Below are positions 48,601 through 57,067 of a stretch of 64,000 nt of DNA, in pieces. The first letter of the stretch is position 1, and every line of letters starts with the position of its first letter. Position numbers and translations under genes: made by a program. Source of the stretch: Nonomuraea fuscirosea (GTDB lineage Bacteria; Actinomycetota; Actinomycetes; Streptosporangiales; Streptosporangiaceae); contig NZ_PVNG01000026.1 of NCBI RefSeq assembly GCF_003001935.1, positions 148,632 through 212,631 of the forward strand, given 5' to 3'. A model generated the notes under the pieces. The model saw nothing but the letters and a program-made list of their open reading frames with translations, ran no database searches and had not been told where the DNA came from.

Positions 48601-48865
48601 CAACGGTATCGGCATGAGTAGTGGCGGCGGCGGGCTCACCCGCGGCTCTCTGAGCCGCGGTGCGCTGCACCGGCCGCACCTCGGCCACCGACGGCGCCGT
48701 CTGCGCCGCCGCGACCGTGACCGGAACGGAAGCCGGCTCCTCGGGCAGCTCCGGCGGAGGACCCGCGGGGCGGCTGGCGGAGCGGCGACGCTTCGTCACC
48801 TCTGGCTGTTCAATTGTCTCCCCGTCAGGGCCAGTGGCCCCGGCGTTGGGCTCGTTGTCGAGCAT
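45656..48865 (-). CDS. rne: Rne/Rng family endoribonuclease
   Basis: The 1069-aa protein has a long N-terminal low-complexity region (about 1-575: Ala/Glu/Thr-rich, then acidic runs and the RRRRRRGGRGRGK-type basic clusters), an S1 domain (about 600-690, SYVGNVYLGKVQNVLPSMEAAFVDIG), and the RNase E/G catalytic core (about 690-985) with the metal-binding Asp residues in VVDVNTGKFTG and GGIIVIDFIDM. A Zn-link is seen in TPCDCCNGRG near residue 988. A short basic tail follows. It cleaves single-stranded RNA and starts mRNA decay and 16S/5S maturation. Compared with E. coli, disordered segments lie N-terminally, as in other actinobacteria. Confidence 0.96.
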   Translation of the reverse strand: MLDNEPNAGATGPDGETIEQPEVTKRRRSASRPAGPPPELPEEPASVPVTVAAAQTAPSVAEVRPVQRTAAQRAAGEPAAATTHADTVDGGTAAAAPVSAGAGAGDVIDAGTSPAGAVSGGVPDASGVTPVESPAEAAMADAVGEAVGETAAEKPKRATRTRSTATTTRRRTTKKTAEAEAEAEAAAPGALPEGEPAAEEPVKRRRTRKKADETVAPAAEAEAGALAGEAGDEAGERDVRSGAPGRDEASSGVSAAAQAAGAADGTDAGGQDGGAGESATGGRAGRAGRSRRRAGAEAASEAAAEAAAEAASGGDVEVSGDKAAQGGADEADDDIMEILPEDEPLDDEPAGEDLDEDNVRPSLLADPFGMTARRQDEPGAAFQRPAAIFAPLFQAPDPSKAKPAVTRKAEAAQPVAEPEAEEAEEPVDEMPAEEETDLDTSDEQEEEEGGSRRRRRRRGGRGRGKARERDDAEDGEESDEDDSDEQGEEAQEEEATSSRRRRRRRRRGGDEGSEPASDDPPNTVVRIRAPRSGRSASLDTATDGVQSVRGSTRLEAKKQRRREGRELGRRRPPIITESEFLARRESVDRMMVVRRVGDRTQIAVLEDGVLVEHYVNREASQSYVGNVYLGKVQNVLPSMEAAFVDIGKGRNAVLYAGEVNFDTAGLEGQPKRIESALKSGQSVLVQVTKDPIGHKGARLTSQISLPGRYLVYVPDGSMTGISRKLPDKERTRLKSILKKVMPENAGVIVRTAAEGASEDELARDVARLSAQWENIQKKAKSASPPELLSAEPDLTIRVVRDVFNEDFTNLVVQGDDAWETVDEYVKYVAPHLAERLSKWDDGEHGDVFASYRIDEQLSKAMERKVWLPSGGSLVIDRTEAMTVVDVNTGKFTGQGGNLEETVTRNNLEAAEEIVRQLRLRDIGGIIVIDFIDMVLESNRDLVLRRMLECLARDRTKHQVAEVTSLGLVQMTRKRVGQGLLEAFSTPCDCCNGRGLLVSTEPVESKPEPRGTQGKMAVEKAVADKVSAAKDSAGRDTVTGALEDVPAEDDQASQTSGRGRRRSRRAKSAD

Positions 48866-48984
48866 GCGGGCGTTCTCCCGTCAGCTCCCGGGCGCGTCAC
48901 CGCGCCGCGCAGGAGCCCTCGTGTCTCGTTGTCCGCCGGCTCTCCCGAGACGGAAGCGCCGGCGCCAAGTCCTGTCAGCAGTCG

Positions 48985-49004
48985 TGCCCGGCTCGCGCCG
49001 GGCA
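48985..49004 (-). terminator. Hairpin between DUF2344 gene and rne
   Basis: TGCCCGGC and GCCGGGCA form a perfect 8-bp stem with a TCGC loop, 5 bp after the stop of the DUF2344 gene. There is no T-tract, so read-through to rne is possible. Confidence 0.45.
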
Positions 49005-49009
49005 TGTCC

Positions 49010-49777
49010 TTAACCGGCGACGTGCTCACCCGCCGGTCCCGCCTCGCCGCCGCGCGTGATGTCGCGGTCCAGGTCGAGCGGGTCGGCAAGCGCACCGGTG
49101 CTGGCGTCGAGCGGCCCCTGCGCCAGCCTGGTCACCTCGGGGGGAACCGGCGGCGCGAAGTCGGCCACAAGGCGCAGCCCTGTGAGCACATCGTCGGGTC
49201 GAACGGCAGGCGTCATGTGCCGAACAACCATGCGCAGTATGACACACGGCTCTCCTCGCACTTGAGCTGCGGTTCTGTCTGTTCCCTCGGAAACCGTGAG
49301 CCCGAGTACGGCCTCCCGCGCGTCGAAGCGGCGCAGACCCTTCTTGGTCAGGCGCTCGACTTCCACCGTGCCCGCCGCGAGAAACTTCTCCGCCGCCACC
49401 TCGGCGAGCTCGCGATCGGCACCGGGCAGCCGCACCTCCCACTCGGAGACCTCCAAGCGGTCGGCCAGCCCCCCCGGACCCGCCTCCACAACGTCGAGCA
49501 CATCGAGCCCAGGCGGCAACGACTCGTCCAGGTCCTGTCTGACCTGGCCGGGGTTGCACGGCGTGGTTACACCGATCTCGAGGTATTCGGCTTCGCTGGC
49601 GACACCGGTCGGCGCCGCGCCCGCGTAGGAGATCTTCGGGTGGGGCGAGAAACCCGCGCTGTAGGCCACCGGAATGCCGGCACGGCGAACCGCTCTCTCA
49701 ACGGCTCGCGAGATGTCGCGGTGGCTGGTGAAGCGCAGGCGGCCGCGCTTGGCGTAACGCACACGCAGGCGCTGCAC
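49010..49777 (-). CDS. Radical-SAM-associated protein, DUF2344 (TIGR03936 type)
   Basis: GTG 49777 gives 255 aa. It begins QRLRVRYAKRGRLRFTSHRDISRAVERAVRRAGIPVAYSAGFSPHPKISYA, the DUF2344 signature. The gene always accompanies, or is fused to, the TIGR03960 B12-binding radical SAM gene upstream, as it does here. RNA modification is suspected from phylogeny, but no reaction is established. It is followed by rne. Confidence 0.9.
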   Translation of the reverse strand: MQRLRVRYAKRGRLRFTSHRDISRAVERAVRRAGIPVAYSAGFSPHPKISYAGAAPTGVASEAEYLEIGVTTPCNPGQVRQDLDESLPPGLDVLDVVEAGPGGLADRLEVSEWEVRLPGADRELAEVAAEKFLAAGTVEVERLTKKGLRRFDAREAVLGLTVSEGTDRTAAQVRGEPCVILRMVVRHMTPAVRPDDVLTGLRLVADFAPPVPPEVTRLAQGPLDASTGALADPLDLDRDITRGGEAGPAGEHVAG

Positions 49778-49915
49778 CGTAGGCGCGGGCGGGGGCCCTT
49801 CGGGAACAGGTTTCAGAGCTTGTCGTCCTTCCCTTGTAAGAGTTCCTTCGTCTCAGGATAAGCCGCTCCGGCGTATGAACGTGTACGCCGTGACACGGCT
49901 CGCCCACTGAGCGCG

Positions 49916-51826
49916 CTAGACCACCGTAAGAGGAAGGAGTTTCCGCCCCGTCGGGCCGATCTGAATTTCCGTGCCCATGGTCGGGCATACGCCGCAGTCG
50001 TAGCACGGAGTCCAGCGGCAGTCCTCGACCTCAGCGCCGGAGACGGCCTCCTGCCAGTCCTGCCACAACCATTCGCGGTCGAGCCCGGCGTCGAGGTGGT
50101 CCCAGGGCAGAATCTCGTTCTCCTCGCGCTCGCGCGTGGTGTACCAGCCGACGTCGACGCCCGCCTTCTCCGCCGCCGACATCCAGCGTTCGTAGGAGAA
50201 GTGCTCGCTCCAGCCGTCGAACCGGCCGCCGTCCTCCCAGACGGCTCTGATCACGGCGCCGACCCTGCGGTCGCCGCGCGACAGCAGGCCCTCGACGATG
50301 GACGGCTTGCCGTCGTGATAGCGGAAACCGATCGCCCGGCCGTACTGCTTGTCGCCTCTGAGCGAGTCGCGCAGCGCCTTGAGCCGCCGGTCGACGGTCT
50401 CGTGGTCGGCCTGCCCGGCCCACTGGAACGGGGTGTGCGGCTTGGGCACGAAGCCGCCGATGGAGACCGTGCAGCGGATGTCGCGGCTGCCGGTCGCCTC
50501 ACGGCCCGCCTGGATGACCTTCTTGGCCAGGTCGGCGATGCCGAGGACGTCTTCGTCCTCCTCGGTGGGAAGCCCGCACATGAAGTAGAGCTTGACCTGC
50601 CGCCACCCCTGCGAATAGGCGGTGGAGACGGTACGGATCAGGTCTTCCTCGGTGACCATCTTGTTGATCACCTTGCGCATGCGCTCCGACCCGCCCTCGG
50701 GCGCGAACGTCAGCCCCGAGCGCCTGCCGTTCCTGGAGAACTCGTTGGCCAGGTCGATGTTGAACGCGTCGACCCTGGTCGAGGGCAGCGACAGCGAGGT
50801 GTTGGTGCCCTCGTACCGGTCGGCCAGCCCCTTGGCCACGTCGCCGATCTCGGAGTGGTCGGCGGACGACAGCGACAGCAACCCGACCTCGTTGAAGCCG
50901 GACTCCTTGATGCCGTTCTCGACCATCGCCCCGATCGTGGTGATCGACCGCTCACGCACCGGACGCGTGATCATGCCCGCCTGGCAGAACCGGCAGCCGC
51001 GCGTACAGCCGCGGAAGATCTCCACGCTGAACCGCTCGTGCACCGTCTCGGCCAGCGGCACCAGCGGCTTCTTCGGATAGGGCCACTCGTCGAGGTCCAT
51101 CACCGTGTGCTTGTGCACCCGCCACGGCACGTCGGCCCGGTTGGGCGCGACCCGCTTGATGCGGCCGTCGGGGTGGTAGTCGACGTCGTAGAACTTCGGC
51201 ACGTAGACCCCGCCGGACTCGGCGAGCCGCATCAGCAGCTCGTCGCGACCGCCCGGCCGGCCCTCCGCCTTCCACTCACGGACGACCTCGCTGATGGCGA
51301 TGGAGATCTGCTCCCCGTCACCGAGCACGGCCGCGTCGAGGAAGTCGGCGATCGGCTCGGGGTTGAAGGCCGCGTGGCCACCCGCGAGCACGATCGGGTC
51401 GTCCTCACCGCGATCCACGGCCGGCAACGGAATGCCGGCCAGGTCGAGCGCGGTCAGCATGTTGGTGTAGCCGAGCTCGGTCGAGAACGACACCCCCAGC
51501 ACGTCGAAGGCCCGCACCGGCCGATGCGCGTCGACCGTGAACTGCGGAACCCCCTCGGCCCGCATCAGAGCCTCCAGATCGGGCCAAACCGCATAGGTCC
51601 GTTCGGCCAGCGTGGCGGGCAGCTCGTTGAGGATCTCGTAGAGGATCGCCACACCCTGGTTCGGCAGCCCGACCTCGTAGGCGTCCGGATACATCAACGC
51701 CCAGCGCACGTCGGCGGAATCCCAGTCCTTGACGGTCGAGTTGAGCTCACCTCCGACGTACTGGATGGGCTTCTGCACCTTGGGCAGCAGCGCTTCCAGG
51801 CGGGGAAAAATCGACTCGACAGACAT
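49916..51826 (-). CDS. B12-binding radical SAM protein (TIGR03960 type)
   Basis: ATG 51826 gives 636 aa. An N-terminal cobalamin-binding-like domain (about 30-200: SADVRWALMYPDAYEVGLPNQGVAILYEIL) is followed by a radical SAM core with CTRGCRFCQAG (about 280-290, 4Fe-4S ligands C-x3-C-x2-C) and LTFAPEGGSERMRKVINK. The C-terminus has CYDCGVCPTMG, an extra Cys cluster. A longer frame begins in a Trp/Gly-rich stretch without ribosome-binding site. It is co-directional with the DUF2344 gene (138-bp gap) and rne. Confidence 0.92.
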   Translation of the reverse strand: MSVESIFPRLEALLPKVQKPIQYVGGELNSTVKDWDSADVRWALMYPDAYEVGLPNQGVAILYEILNELPATLAERTYAVWPDLEALMRAEGVPQFTVDAHRPVRAFDVLGVSFSTELGYTNMLTALDLAGIPLPAVDRGEDDPIVLAGGHAAFNPEPIADFLDAAVLGDGEQISIAISEVVREWKAEGRPGGRDELLMRLAESGGVYVPKFYDVDYHPDGRIKRVAPNRADVPWRVHKHTVMDLDEWPYPKKPLVPLAETVHERFSVEIFRGCTRGCRFCQAGMITRPVRERSITTIGAMVENGIKESGFNEVGLLSLSSADHSEIGDVAKGLADRYEGTNTSLSLPSTRVDAFNIDLANEFSRNGRRSGLTFAPEGGSERMRKVINKMVTEEDLIRTVSTAYSQGWRQVKLYFMCGLPTEEDEDVLGIADLAKKVIQAGREATGSRDIRCTVSIGGFVPKPHTPFQWAGQADHETVDRRLKALRDSLRGDKQYGRAIGFRYHDGKPSIVEGLLSRGDRRVGAVIRAVWEDGGRFDGWSEHFSYERWMSAAEKAGVDVGWYTTREREENEILPWDHLDAGLDREWLWQDWQEAVSGAEVEDCRWTPCYDCGVCPTMGTEIQIGPTGRKLLPLTVV

Positions 51827-53083
51827 ACGCTCCAGCGTAGCGGCGATCAGACGGTGACACGTCCCCGACCACCACACCGCCCCAGCTCCTACCAGACCAC
51901 CTCCGTCCCACCACCCCACCCGAAGCCCATCCCTCCGTCCCACCACCTCACCCGAAGCCCATCCCTTCACCCCGCACCCCCCGAAACCCGTCCCCCACCT
52001 CCACCCAGGCCTCCATCCACCCCCGGCAGCTGTCCCTCCACCTCAGAACCCGTCCCCACCCCCACTGGAACCCCATCTCTCCAGCCCATCCCAGCACCAC
52101 CACCTCAGAACCCGCCCCTCACCCCACCCAGGAAACCCATCTCTCCCCCGGAATGCCTCTCGTCCCTGCCCTCCACGTCCAACCCACCTCGGAAACGCCG
52201 TCCCTCCACACACCTCGGAACGCCTTCCACCCCTCCCCTCCGGGCCTCCTCCCTCTCACCCCAAACCCACACAGAACGCCTACCTTCTCCAACCCATTCA
52301 GAGCGCACTACTTCCACCCCAGGAAGCCACCACGCCCCTGCAGAGGCTCTAAATCACCACACGTCCTCTCAGCACGCCGAACCTGCGACAGAGGTCCCCA
52401 GTCCGCACCCATCGTCCTCGCACGCGTCACGTCCGGACGTCACGACGGGCACTATCGCGATCCCGTAGCAGACGCCTCATCGACTCCACGCCAGTCCCGC
52501 CGCAACGCGCCTACAAACCCCGCCCCAAGCGCCCCGTCAGCATCCATGGCAGGCCGTCGCCGGACAAGCACCCAACCAACTCCCCCACCGATACCCCCAC
52601 ACCAGCCACCCCGGCCCCCAGACGCTCTTGCAGACACCACAACAAGCGCCGCCCTAAGACCCGCAGCAAGCTCCCACGGCAGGCACCCTCAGCGACATCA
52701 GCCCCCTTAGACGAGTAGACGACCTCACCGACACCGCAAGAAGCGCCCCCAAAGGCGCCACGGCAGGCGTCGCGGGACAGACACCCGGCAACCGCCCAGC
52801 AGACGCCCTCACCACTGCCACGCGGGACCTCACGGACTCCCTCACCACTGCCACGCGGGACCTCACGGACTCCCTCACCGACACCACGCCGAACCACCGA
52901 CGCCAAGCCGAACCCCGCAGACGTCACCACCGACACCACGCCGAACCCCGCAGACGTCCTCACCGACACCGCGACAAGCGTCCACGCAGGCATCCTCACG
53001 GACCTCGGCAGGCGTCACCGCGAGCTTCCCCACCGACACCGACGACCGGCATCACCTCAGGACGGCGCCAAGGACCTGCCTCG
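51827..53083. other. C-rich non-coding stretch with two tandem duplications
   Basis: About 1.26 kb lies between the radical SAM gene and rodA, plus-strand C-rich and G-poor. A 32-bp unit is duplicated at 51901-51932 and 51933-51964 (one difference). A perfect 33-bp unit is duplicated at 52808-52840 and 52841-52873. A related 18-bp word (CCGCAGACGTC with ACCGACACC) recurs at 52915-52970. Open frames on both strands lack start signals and codon bias. No RNA gene seen. Confidence 0.6.
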
Positions 53084-54250
53084 TCACTCGAACGACTGTC
53101 TTCGCACCCTGATGGCCTGCAGCAGCCCGACCGCGATCAAGTTCGCGAACGTGGCGGTGCCCCCGTAGGACACGAATGGGAGTGGCAACCCCGTGATCGG
53201 CATGATCCCGATCGTCATCCCGACATTGATGAACGTCTGGAACGCGAACCAGCACACGATCGTGCCCGCCACCAGCGTCCCGAACCTGTCCTCGCACTGT
53301 CTGGCGATCTTCAGCCCGCGCAGCAGCACCACCCCGAGCAGCAGCACCACCGTGACCGACCCCAGGAAGCCGAATTCCTCGCCCGCCACCGTGAAGATGA
53401 AGTCCGTGTGCTGCTCGGGCACGAACCGGCCGGTCGTCTGCCCGCCTCCGAGCAGCCCCTTGCCCAGGAGCTGTCCCGAGCCGATCGCGATCATCGATTG
53501 CGTGCTGTTGTAGCCCACCCCGCGCGGATCCACGCTCGGGTCGACGAACGCGGTGAACCGCGCCACCTGGTACGGCTCCAGCATCTGGAAATAGAACACC
53601 GAGAACATCCCGGCGCACGCCACCAGCGTCAGCGCTCCGATCAGCCGCTTGCGCACGCCCGCGATGATCAGCCCGGCGGCCGTGATCACCGCCAGCACCA
53701 TGGCCGTCCCCAGGTCGGGCTGGAGCATGACCAGGCCGATGGTGAGCGCGGCGGCGAACAGCGCGAGCGTCACGTCCAGCGCCCGTGGCCGATCGGTCCC
53801 CTCGGCCGGCTGGGCCAGCAACATCGCGATGATGAGCAGCAGCCCCACCTTGGCGAACTCGGACGGCTGCACCGCGAACCCGCCGCCGAGCAGGATCCAC
53901 GAGTGCGACCCGTTGATCGTCGCGCCCAGCGGGGTGATGACCAGCACCAGGCCCACCACCGACAGCAGGAACACCACCGGTGCGTACGCCCGCATCGCCC
54001 GATGGTCCACCATGGCCACGAGCCCGCACAGCACGAGACCGATGGCCTCGTTGAGCATGTGCTTCTTGACCAGCCCCGTCGCGCCCGGCGCCCAGGTCCT
54101 GGTGGACGACCACACCAGCAGCGTGCCGATCACACACAGCCCCGCCACCGCGACGAGCATCAGCCCGTCGAGCCGCCGCACCGTCGAGTTCTCGCGAGCC
54201 ATCCGACGAAACAGCGAGGGCCGCCGTACGGCCACCGTACGCACGTTCAC
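53084..54250 (-). CDS. rodA: SEDS-family peptidoglycan glycosyltransferase RodA
   Basis: GTG 54250 (GGGAGG 6 nt upstream) gives 388 aa with about 10 TM. The SEDS signatures INGSHSWILLGGGFAVQPSEFAKVGLLL, QPDLGTAMVL and the catalytic-Asp region PEQHTDFIFTVAGEEFG are present, plus LPLPFVSYGGTA near the C-terminus. RodA polymerises glycan for elongation with its partner PBP2. Its start overlaps the stop of the repeat ORF above it (GTGA), and it is the last gene of the mre/rod operon. Confidence 0.96.
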   Translation of the reverse strand: MNVRTVAVRRPSLFRRMARENSTVRRLDGLMLVAVAGLCVIGTLLVWSSTRTWAPGATGLVKKHMLNEAIGLVLCGLVAMVDHRAMRAYAPVVFLLSVVGLVLVITPLGATINGSHSWILLGGGFAVQPSEFAKVGLLLIIAMLLAQPAEGTDRPRALDVTLALFAAALTIGLVMLQPDLGTAMVLAVITAAGLIIAGVRKRLIGALTLVACAGMFSVFYFQMLEPYQVARFTAFVDPSVDPRGVGYNSTQSMIAIGSGQLLGKGLLGGGQTTGRFVPEQHTDFIFTVAGEEFGFLGSVTVVLLLGVVLLRGLKIARQCEDRFGTLVAGTIVCWFAFQTFINVGMTIGIMPITGLPLPFVSYGGTATFANLIAVGLLQAIRVRRQSFE

Positions 54251-54564
54251 CGGCCACCTCCCGTCAAGTCCGCGCCACCCGACCGCCCCCACCCACGCCC
54301 ACGTCGCGTCACATCCGCGACGGCCGATCCCCCACGCCCGCCTCCCACCACTCTCACGACGGCCGACCGCCCACGCCCGCCTTCCGCCACTCTCGCGACG
54401 GCCGACCGCCCACGCTCGCCTTCCGCCACGCCAGCCACGCCAGCCACGCCAGAGACCTCAGAGACGTCAGCGACGTCAGCGACGTCAGCGACGTCAGCGA
54501 CGACCGACCGACCACACCCAAGCCCCACCACGTCCGCGGCGACCGGCCGCCCGCGCCCGCTCAT
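54247..54564 (-). CDS. Repeat-built 105-aa ORF between pbp2 and rodA
   Basis: ATG 54564 overlaps the pbp2 stop (ATGA) and the stop (TGA at 54249-54247) overlaps the rodA GTG (GTGA). The product is Gly/Ala/Val/Arg-rich low complexity: about five VADVAD-type triplets, then SGVAGVAGVA, then three 13-mers (AEGERGRSAVARV, AEGGRGRSAVVRV, VGGGRGGSAVADV). All repeat periods (39, 9, 9 bp) preserve the frame. No TM or known domain is visible; the protein is probably disordered. It has no separate promoter, so translation would be by coupling. Whether it is a stable protein or only a coupling bridge is unknown. The start has GGAGG immediately against the ATG, which is poor spacing. Confidence 0.5.
   Translation of the reverse strand: MSGRGRPVAADVVGLGCGRSVVADVADVADVADVSEVSGVAGVAGVAEGERGRSAVARVAEGGRGRSAVVRVVGGGRGGSAVADVTRRGRGWGRSGGADLTGGGR
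54318..54506 (-). repeat. 39-bp, 9-bp and 9-bp tandem repeats inside the pbp2-rodA ORF
   Basis: Three 39-bp units begin at 54318, 54357 and 54396. Three CCACGCCAG 9-mers follow (54426-54452), then six 9-mers of the type CGACGTCAG (54453-54506). The first two families end to end, and each unit keeps the minus-strand reading frame. Confidence 0.85.
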
Positions 54565-56606
54565 CCTCCGGCCACCGTTCCGTCAGGGGCGAACTCCGGA
54601 AGCCGGGTGCTCAACCGCCCGCCCGGCACCGCGGGCTTGCGTTTGATCCCGTAGATCCCCTCGTAGATCTCCCGTACGGCCGGAGCCGCCGTCTGCGCGC
54701 CCATGCCGCCCTGCGACACCATCGCGACCACCACGTACTGCGGGTTCTTCGTCGGCGCGAACGACGCGAACCACGAGGTGTCCTTCTTGCCCCATACCTC
54801 CGCGGTGCCGGTCTTGCCGCCCACCCGTACCTTGTTCATCGGGAACCCGGCGAAGGCCCCGGCCGCCGTGCCGTCCGCAGCTACTTGACTGAGCGCGTTC
54901 TTGATGTAGAGGCGCTCCTTCTCGCTGAGCGGCAGCTTCCCCACCACCGGCACCGGAATCTTCCTGACCACCTTGCCGTCAGGCCGCACCTGCGCCCACC
55001 CGATGCGCGGGCTGCGCACCTTGCCGTCACTCACCAGCGCCATGTAGGCCCTGGCCAGCTGCATGGGCGTGACGAGCACGTCGCCCTGCCCGATGGAGAA
55101 GTTGGCGGAGTCACCGGGCCGCAGCAGGAAGCCCTCGGTGCAGTTCTCCAGCGCCAGCCGCTTGAGGAACTCGGCCCGCGCCTTGTCCTTGACCTCCGGG
55201 TAGCCCTTGCGGGAGCGCTCGCAGTTGATCGCGCTCGTCCTGTTCCACAGGTCCTTCTTCCAGGCTCGGTCGGGGATGCGGCCGGCCGACTCGCCGGGCA
55301 GGTCGACCCCGGTCGGGCTGCCGAACCCGAAGGCCCTGGCCATGTTGGCGAAGATCTCCTTGGGCGGTTTCTTCGGCGTCCGCCCGCCGTCCTTGACGTA
55401 CTGCTCGTACGCGGCCCGGTAGAAGATCGTGTCGCACGACTTGACCAGCGCCGTGTGCAGGCTGAGCGTGCCCAGCGCGATGCCGCGGAAGTTGTTGAAG
55501 GCCCGGCCGCCCACGTTGTAGGAGCCGGGGCACGAGTACGTCCCGTTGAGCGGATAGCCCGCGCGCAACATCGCCGACACCGACGAGACCTTGAACGTCG
55601 AGCCCGGCGCGAACTGGCCGTTGATCGCCCGCGACACGAGCGGCTTGCCGGACTTTTCCGACAGCAGCCACTGGTAGCCGCGCGCCGAGATGCCGCCCGC
55701 CCAGATCTCGGGGTCGTAGTTGGGCGCACTGGACAGGGCCACGACCCGCCCCGTACGCGCGTCGAGCACCACCGCGGCCCCACCGTCGGCGCCGGGCGCG
55801 GACTTCATCGCCTTCGCCAGCGCCTTCTCGACAACCATCTGCACCCGCGAGTCGATGCTGGTCACCAGGTGGTCGCCGGGGATCGGGGTGATCTGCTCCT
55901 CGACGCCGAGCGCCTTGCCCATCCGATCGACCTGCACCCTGCGCAGCCCGGCCTTGCCTCGCAGCGCGTCGTCGTAGACGTATTCGAGCCCGTCGCGCCC
56001 GGCCAGGTCGACCCCGGAGAAGCTGGCCTTCAGCCCTTCCCGCTTCTCCAGTTCAGCCTCGGTGACGGGTTGCAGGTAGCCGAGCATCTGCGCCCCGGCC
56101 CTGCCGCCGGGATACTGCCTGACGGAGTGGATCTCCGCGGTCACCCCGGGGAACTCCTCCTGCCGCTCCAGGATCTGCAACGCCTCGCGCGTGTCCACCT
56201 TCTCGTCCAGCGGAACCGGCTGGTACGGCGACCCCGTCCAGCACGGCTTGCCCACCCCGGGACCGCAGGGCGTGATGCGCTGCTGCAGATCGGCCACCGG
56301 TCGCCCGAGCACCTGGGACAGCTTGGTCAGCACCTTGACGCCGCCGTCCTTCATCCGCGACAGCCGGGTCCTGTCGACGGACACCACCAGAGCGGTCTTG
56401 TTGCGCACCAGCGGCCGGCCCTTGGAGTCGAGGATCTGACCCCGGACCGCCGGCACGATGACCGCCCTCGTCCTGGTCTCGGTGGCCCGCGTCACGAACT
56501 CCTGCCCGCGCACCACCTGCACCTGCCACAGGCGCACGGCCAGCACGACGAGCAGCGTCAGCACGAGTACGTGGAGCACCAGCAGCCTGGCGCGCATCCT
56601 GATCAT
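54561..56606 (-). CDS. mrdA: Penicillin-binding protein 2 (class B transpeptidase)
   Basis: The 681-aa protein has one N-terminal TM (RARLLVLHVLVLTLLVVLAVRLW), a pedestal domain (about 50-230), and a transpeptidase domain with S336-T-F-K (GSTFKVSS), a SxN-type motif in DSANFSIGQG, and the KTGTAEVWG box. It cross-links peptidoglycan in elongation together with RodA. Start ATG overlaps the mreD stop (ATGA); stop 54561 overlaps the repeat ORF (ATGA). Confidence 0.96.
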   Translation of the reverse strand: MIRMRARLLVLHVLVLTLLVVLAVRLWQVQVVRGQEFVTRATETRTRAVIVPAVRGQILDSKGRPLVRNKTALVVSVDRTRLSRMKDGGVKVLTKLSQVLGRPVADLQQRITPCGPGVGKPCWTGSPYQPVPLDEKVDTREALQILERQEEFPGVTAEIHSVRQYPGGRAGAQMLGYLQPVTEAELEKREGLKASFSGVDLAGRDGLEYVYDDALRGKAGLRRVQVDRMGKALGVEEQITPIPGDHLVTSIDSRVQMVVEKALAKAMKSAPGADGGAAVVLDARTGRVVALSSAPNYDPEIWAGGISARGYQWLLSEKSGKPLVSRAINGQFAPGSTFKVSSVSAMLRAGYPLNGTYSCPGSYNVGGRAFNNFRGIALGTLSLHTALVKSCDTIFYRAAYEQYVKDGGRTPKKPPKEIFANMARAFGFGSPTGVDLPGESAGRIPDRAWKKDLWNRTSAINCERSRKGYPEVKDKARAEFLKRLALENCTEGFLLRPGDSANFSIGQGDVLVTPMQLARAYMALVSDGKVRSPRIGWAQVRPDGKVVRKIPVPVVGKLPLSEKERLYIKNALSQVAADGTAAGAFAGFPMNKVRVGGKTGTAEVWGKKDTSWFASFAPTKNPQYVVVAMVSQGGMGAQTAAPAVREIYEGIYGIKRKPAVPGGRLSTRLPEFAPDGTVAGG

Positions 56607-57067
56607 GTCGAGAACCTCGCCTGTCTGCCGCGCGTGGTCAGCCAGATCACGATCGGCGACACCAGCAACGTGTAGACGATCGTGACCGGCACCTGTTCGG
56701 TCAGGGTGGACAGCGTCACCCGCGGATCACCGATCAGCCCGCCCACGGCCGCGGCCAGCAGAGGCGCCATCAGCACACACAGCACGACGGTGGTGACCGG
56801 CCCTCCCGCCCCGCGCCCGGCGACGTAGCCGGCCAGCGCCAGGACGAACGCGTACTGGCCCACGAGGTGCGCCGAGGGCGGCATGACGTCGACCAGCAGC
56901 CCCGTGCAGAACCCCAGCACGGCCCCGGACGACGGCCCCCGGACCAGCGACGCCCCGATGACGGCGAGCAGCACGAGATCAGGCGCGCCCCCGGCGGGCA
57001 GCGACACCCGGTTGACGAGCATCACCTGAGCCAGCAGCGCCAGCACCACGGAAACCCCGCCGATCAC
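56603..57067 (-). CDS. mreD: Rod-shape determining membrane protein MreD
   Basis: GTG 57067 gives 154 aa with five TM helices (VVLALLAQVMLVNRVSLP, LVLLAVIGASLVRG, VLGFCTGLLVDVMPP, FVLALAGYVAGRG, VPVTIVYTLLVSPIVIWL). GGGGAGG lies 7-10 nt upstream. It joins MreB filaments to the MreC/RodA/PBP2 complex. Its start overlaps the stop of the repeat ORF above (GTGA) rather than mreC itself. The longer frame (MWGGGG) is rejected. Confidence 0.93.
   Translation of the reverse strand: MIGGVSVVLALLAQVMLVNRVSLPAGGAPDLVLLAVIGASLVRGPSSGAVLGFCTGLLVDVMPPSAHLVGQYAFVLALAGYVAGRGAGGPVTTVVLCVLMAPLLAAAVGGLIGDPRVTLSTLTEQVPVTIVYTLLVSPIVIWLTTRGRQARFST

Noticed and set aside
50096..52468. 790-codon plus-strand open frame
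   Set aside because: Antisense to the radical SAM gene and extends into the C-rich desert, where stops are absent for compositional reasons.
52511..52999. 162-codon minus-strand frame with PRGSGEGVREV repeats
   Set aside because: It lies in a C-rich desert, has no ribosome-binding site and is explained by the perfect 33-bp duplication.
53649..56675. 1008-codon open frame on the plus strand
   Set aside because: It is antisense to pbp2, mreD and part of rodA, which have full family motifs. The translation is Arg/His/Pro-rich, typical of the complementary frame in high-GC genes.
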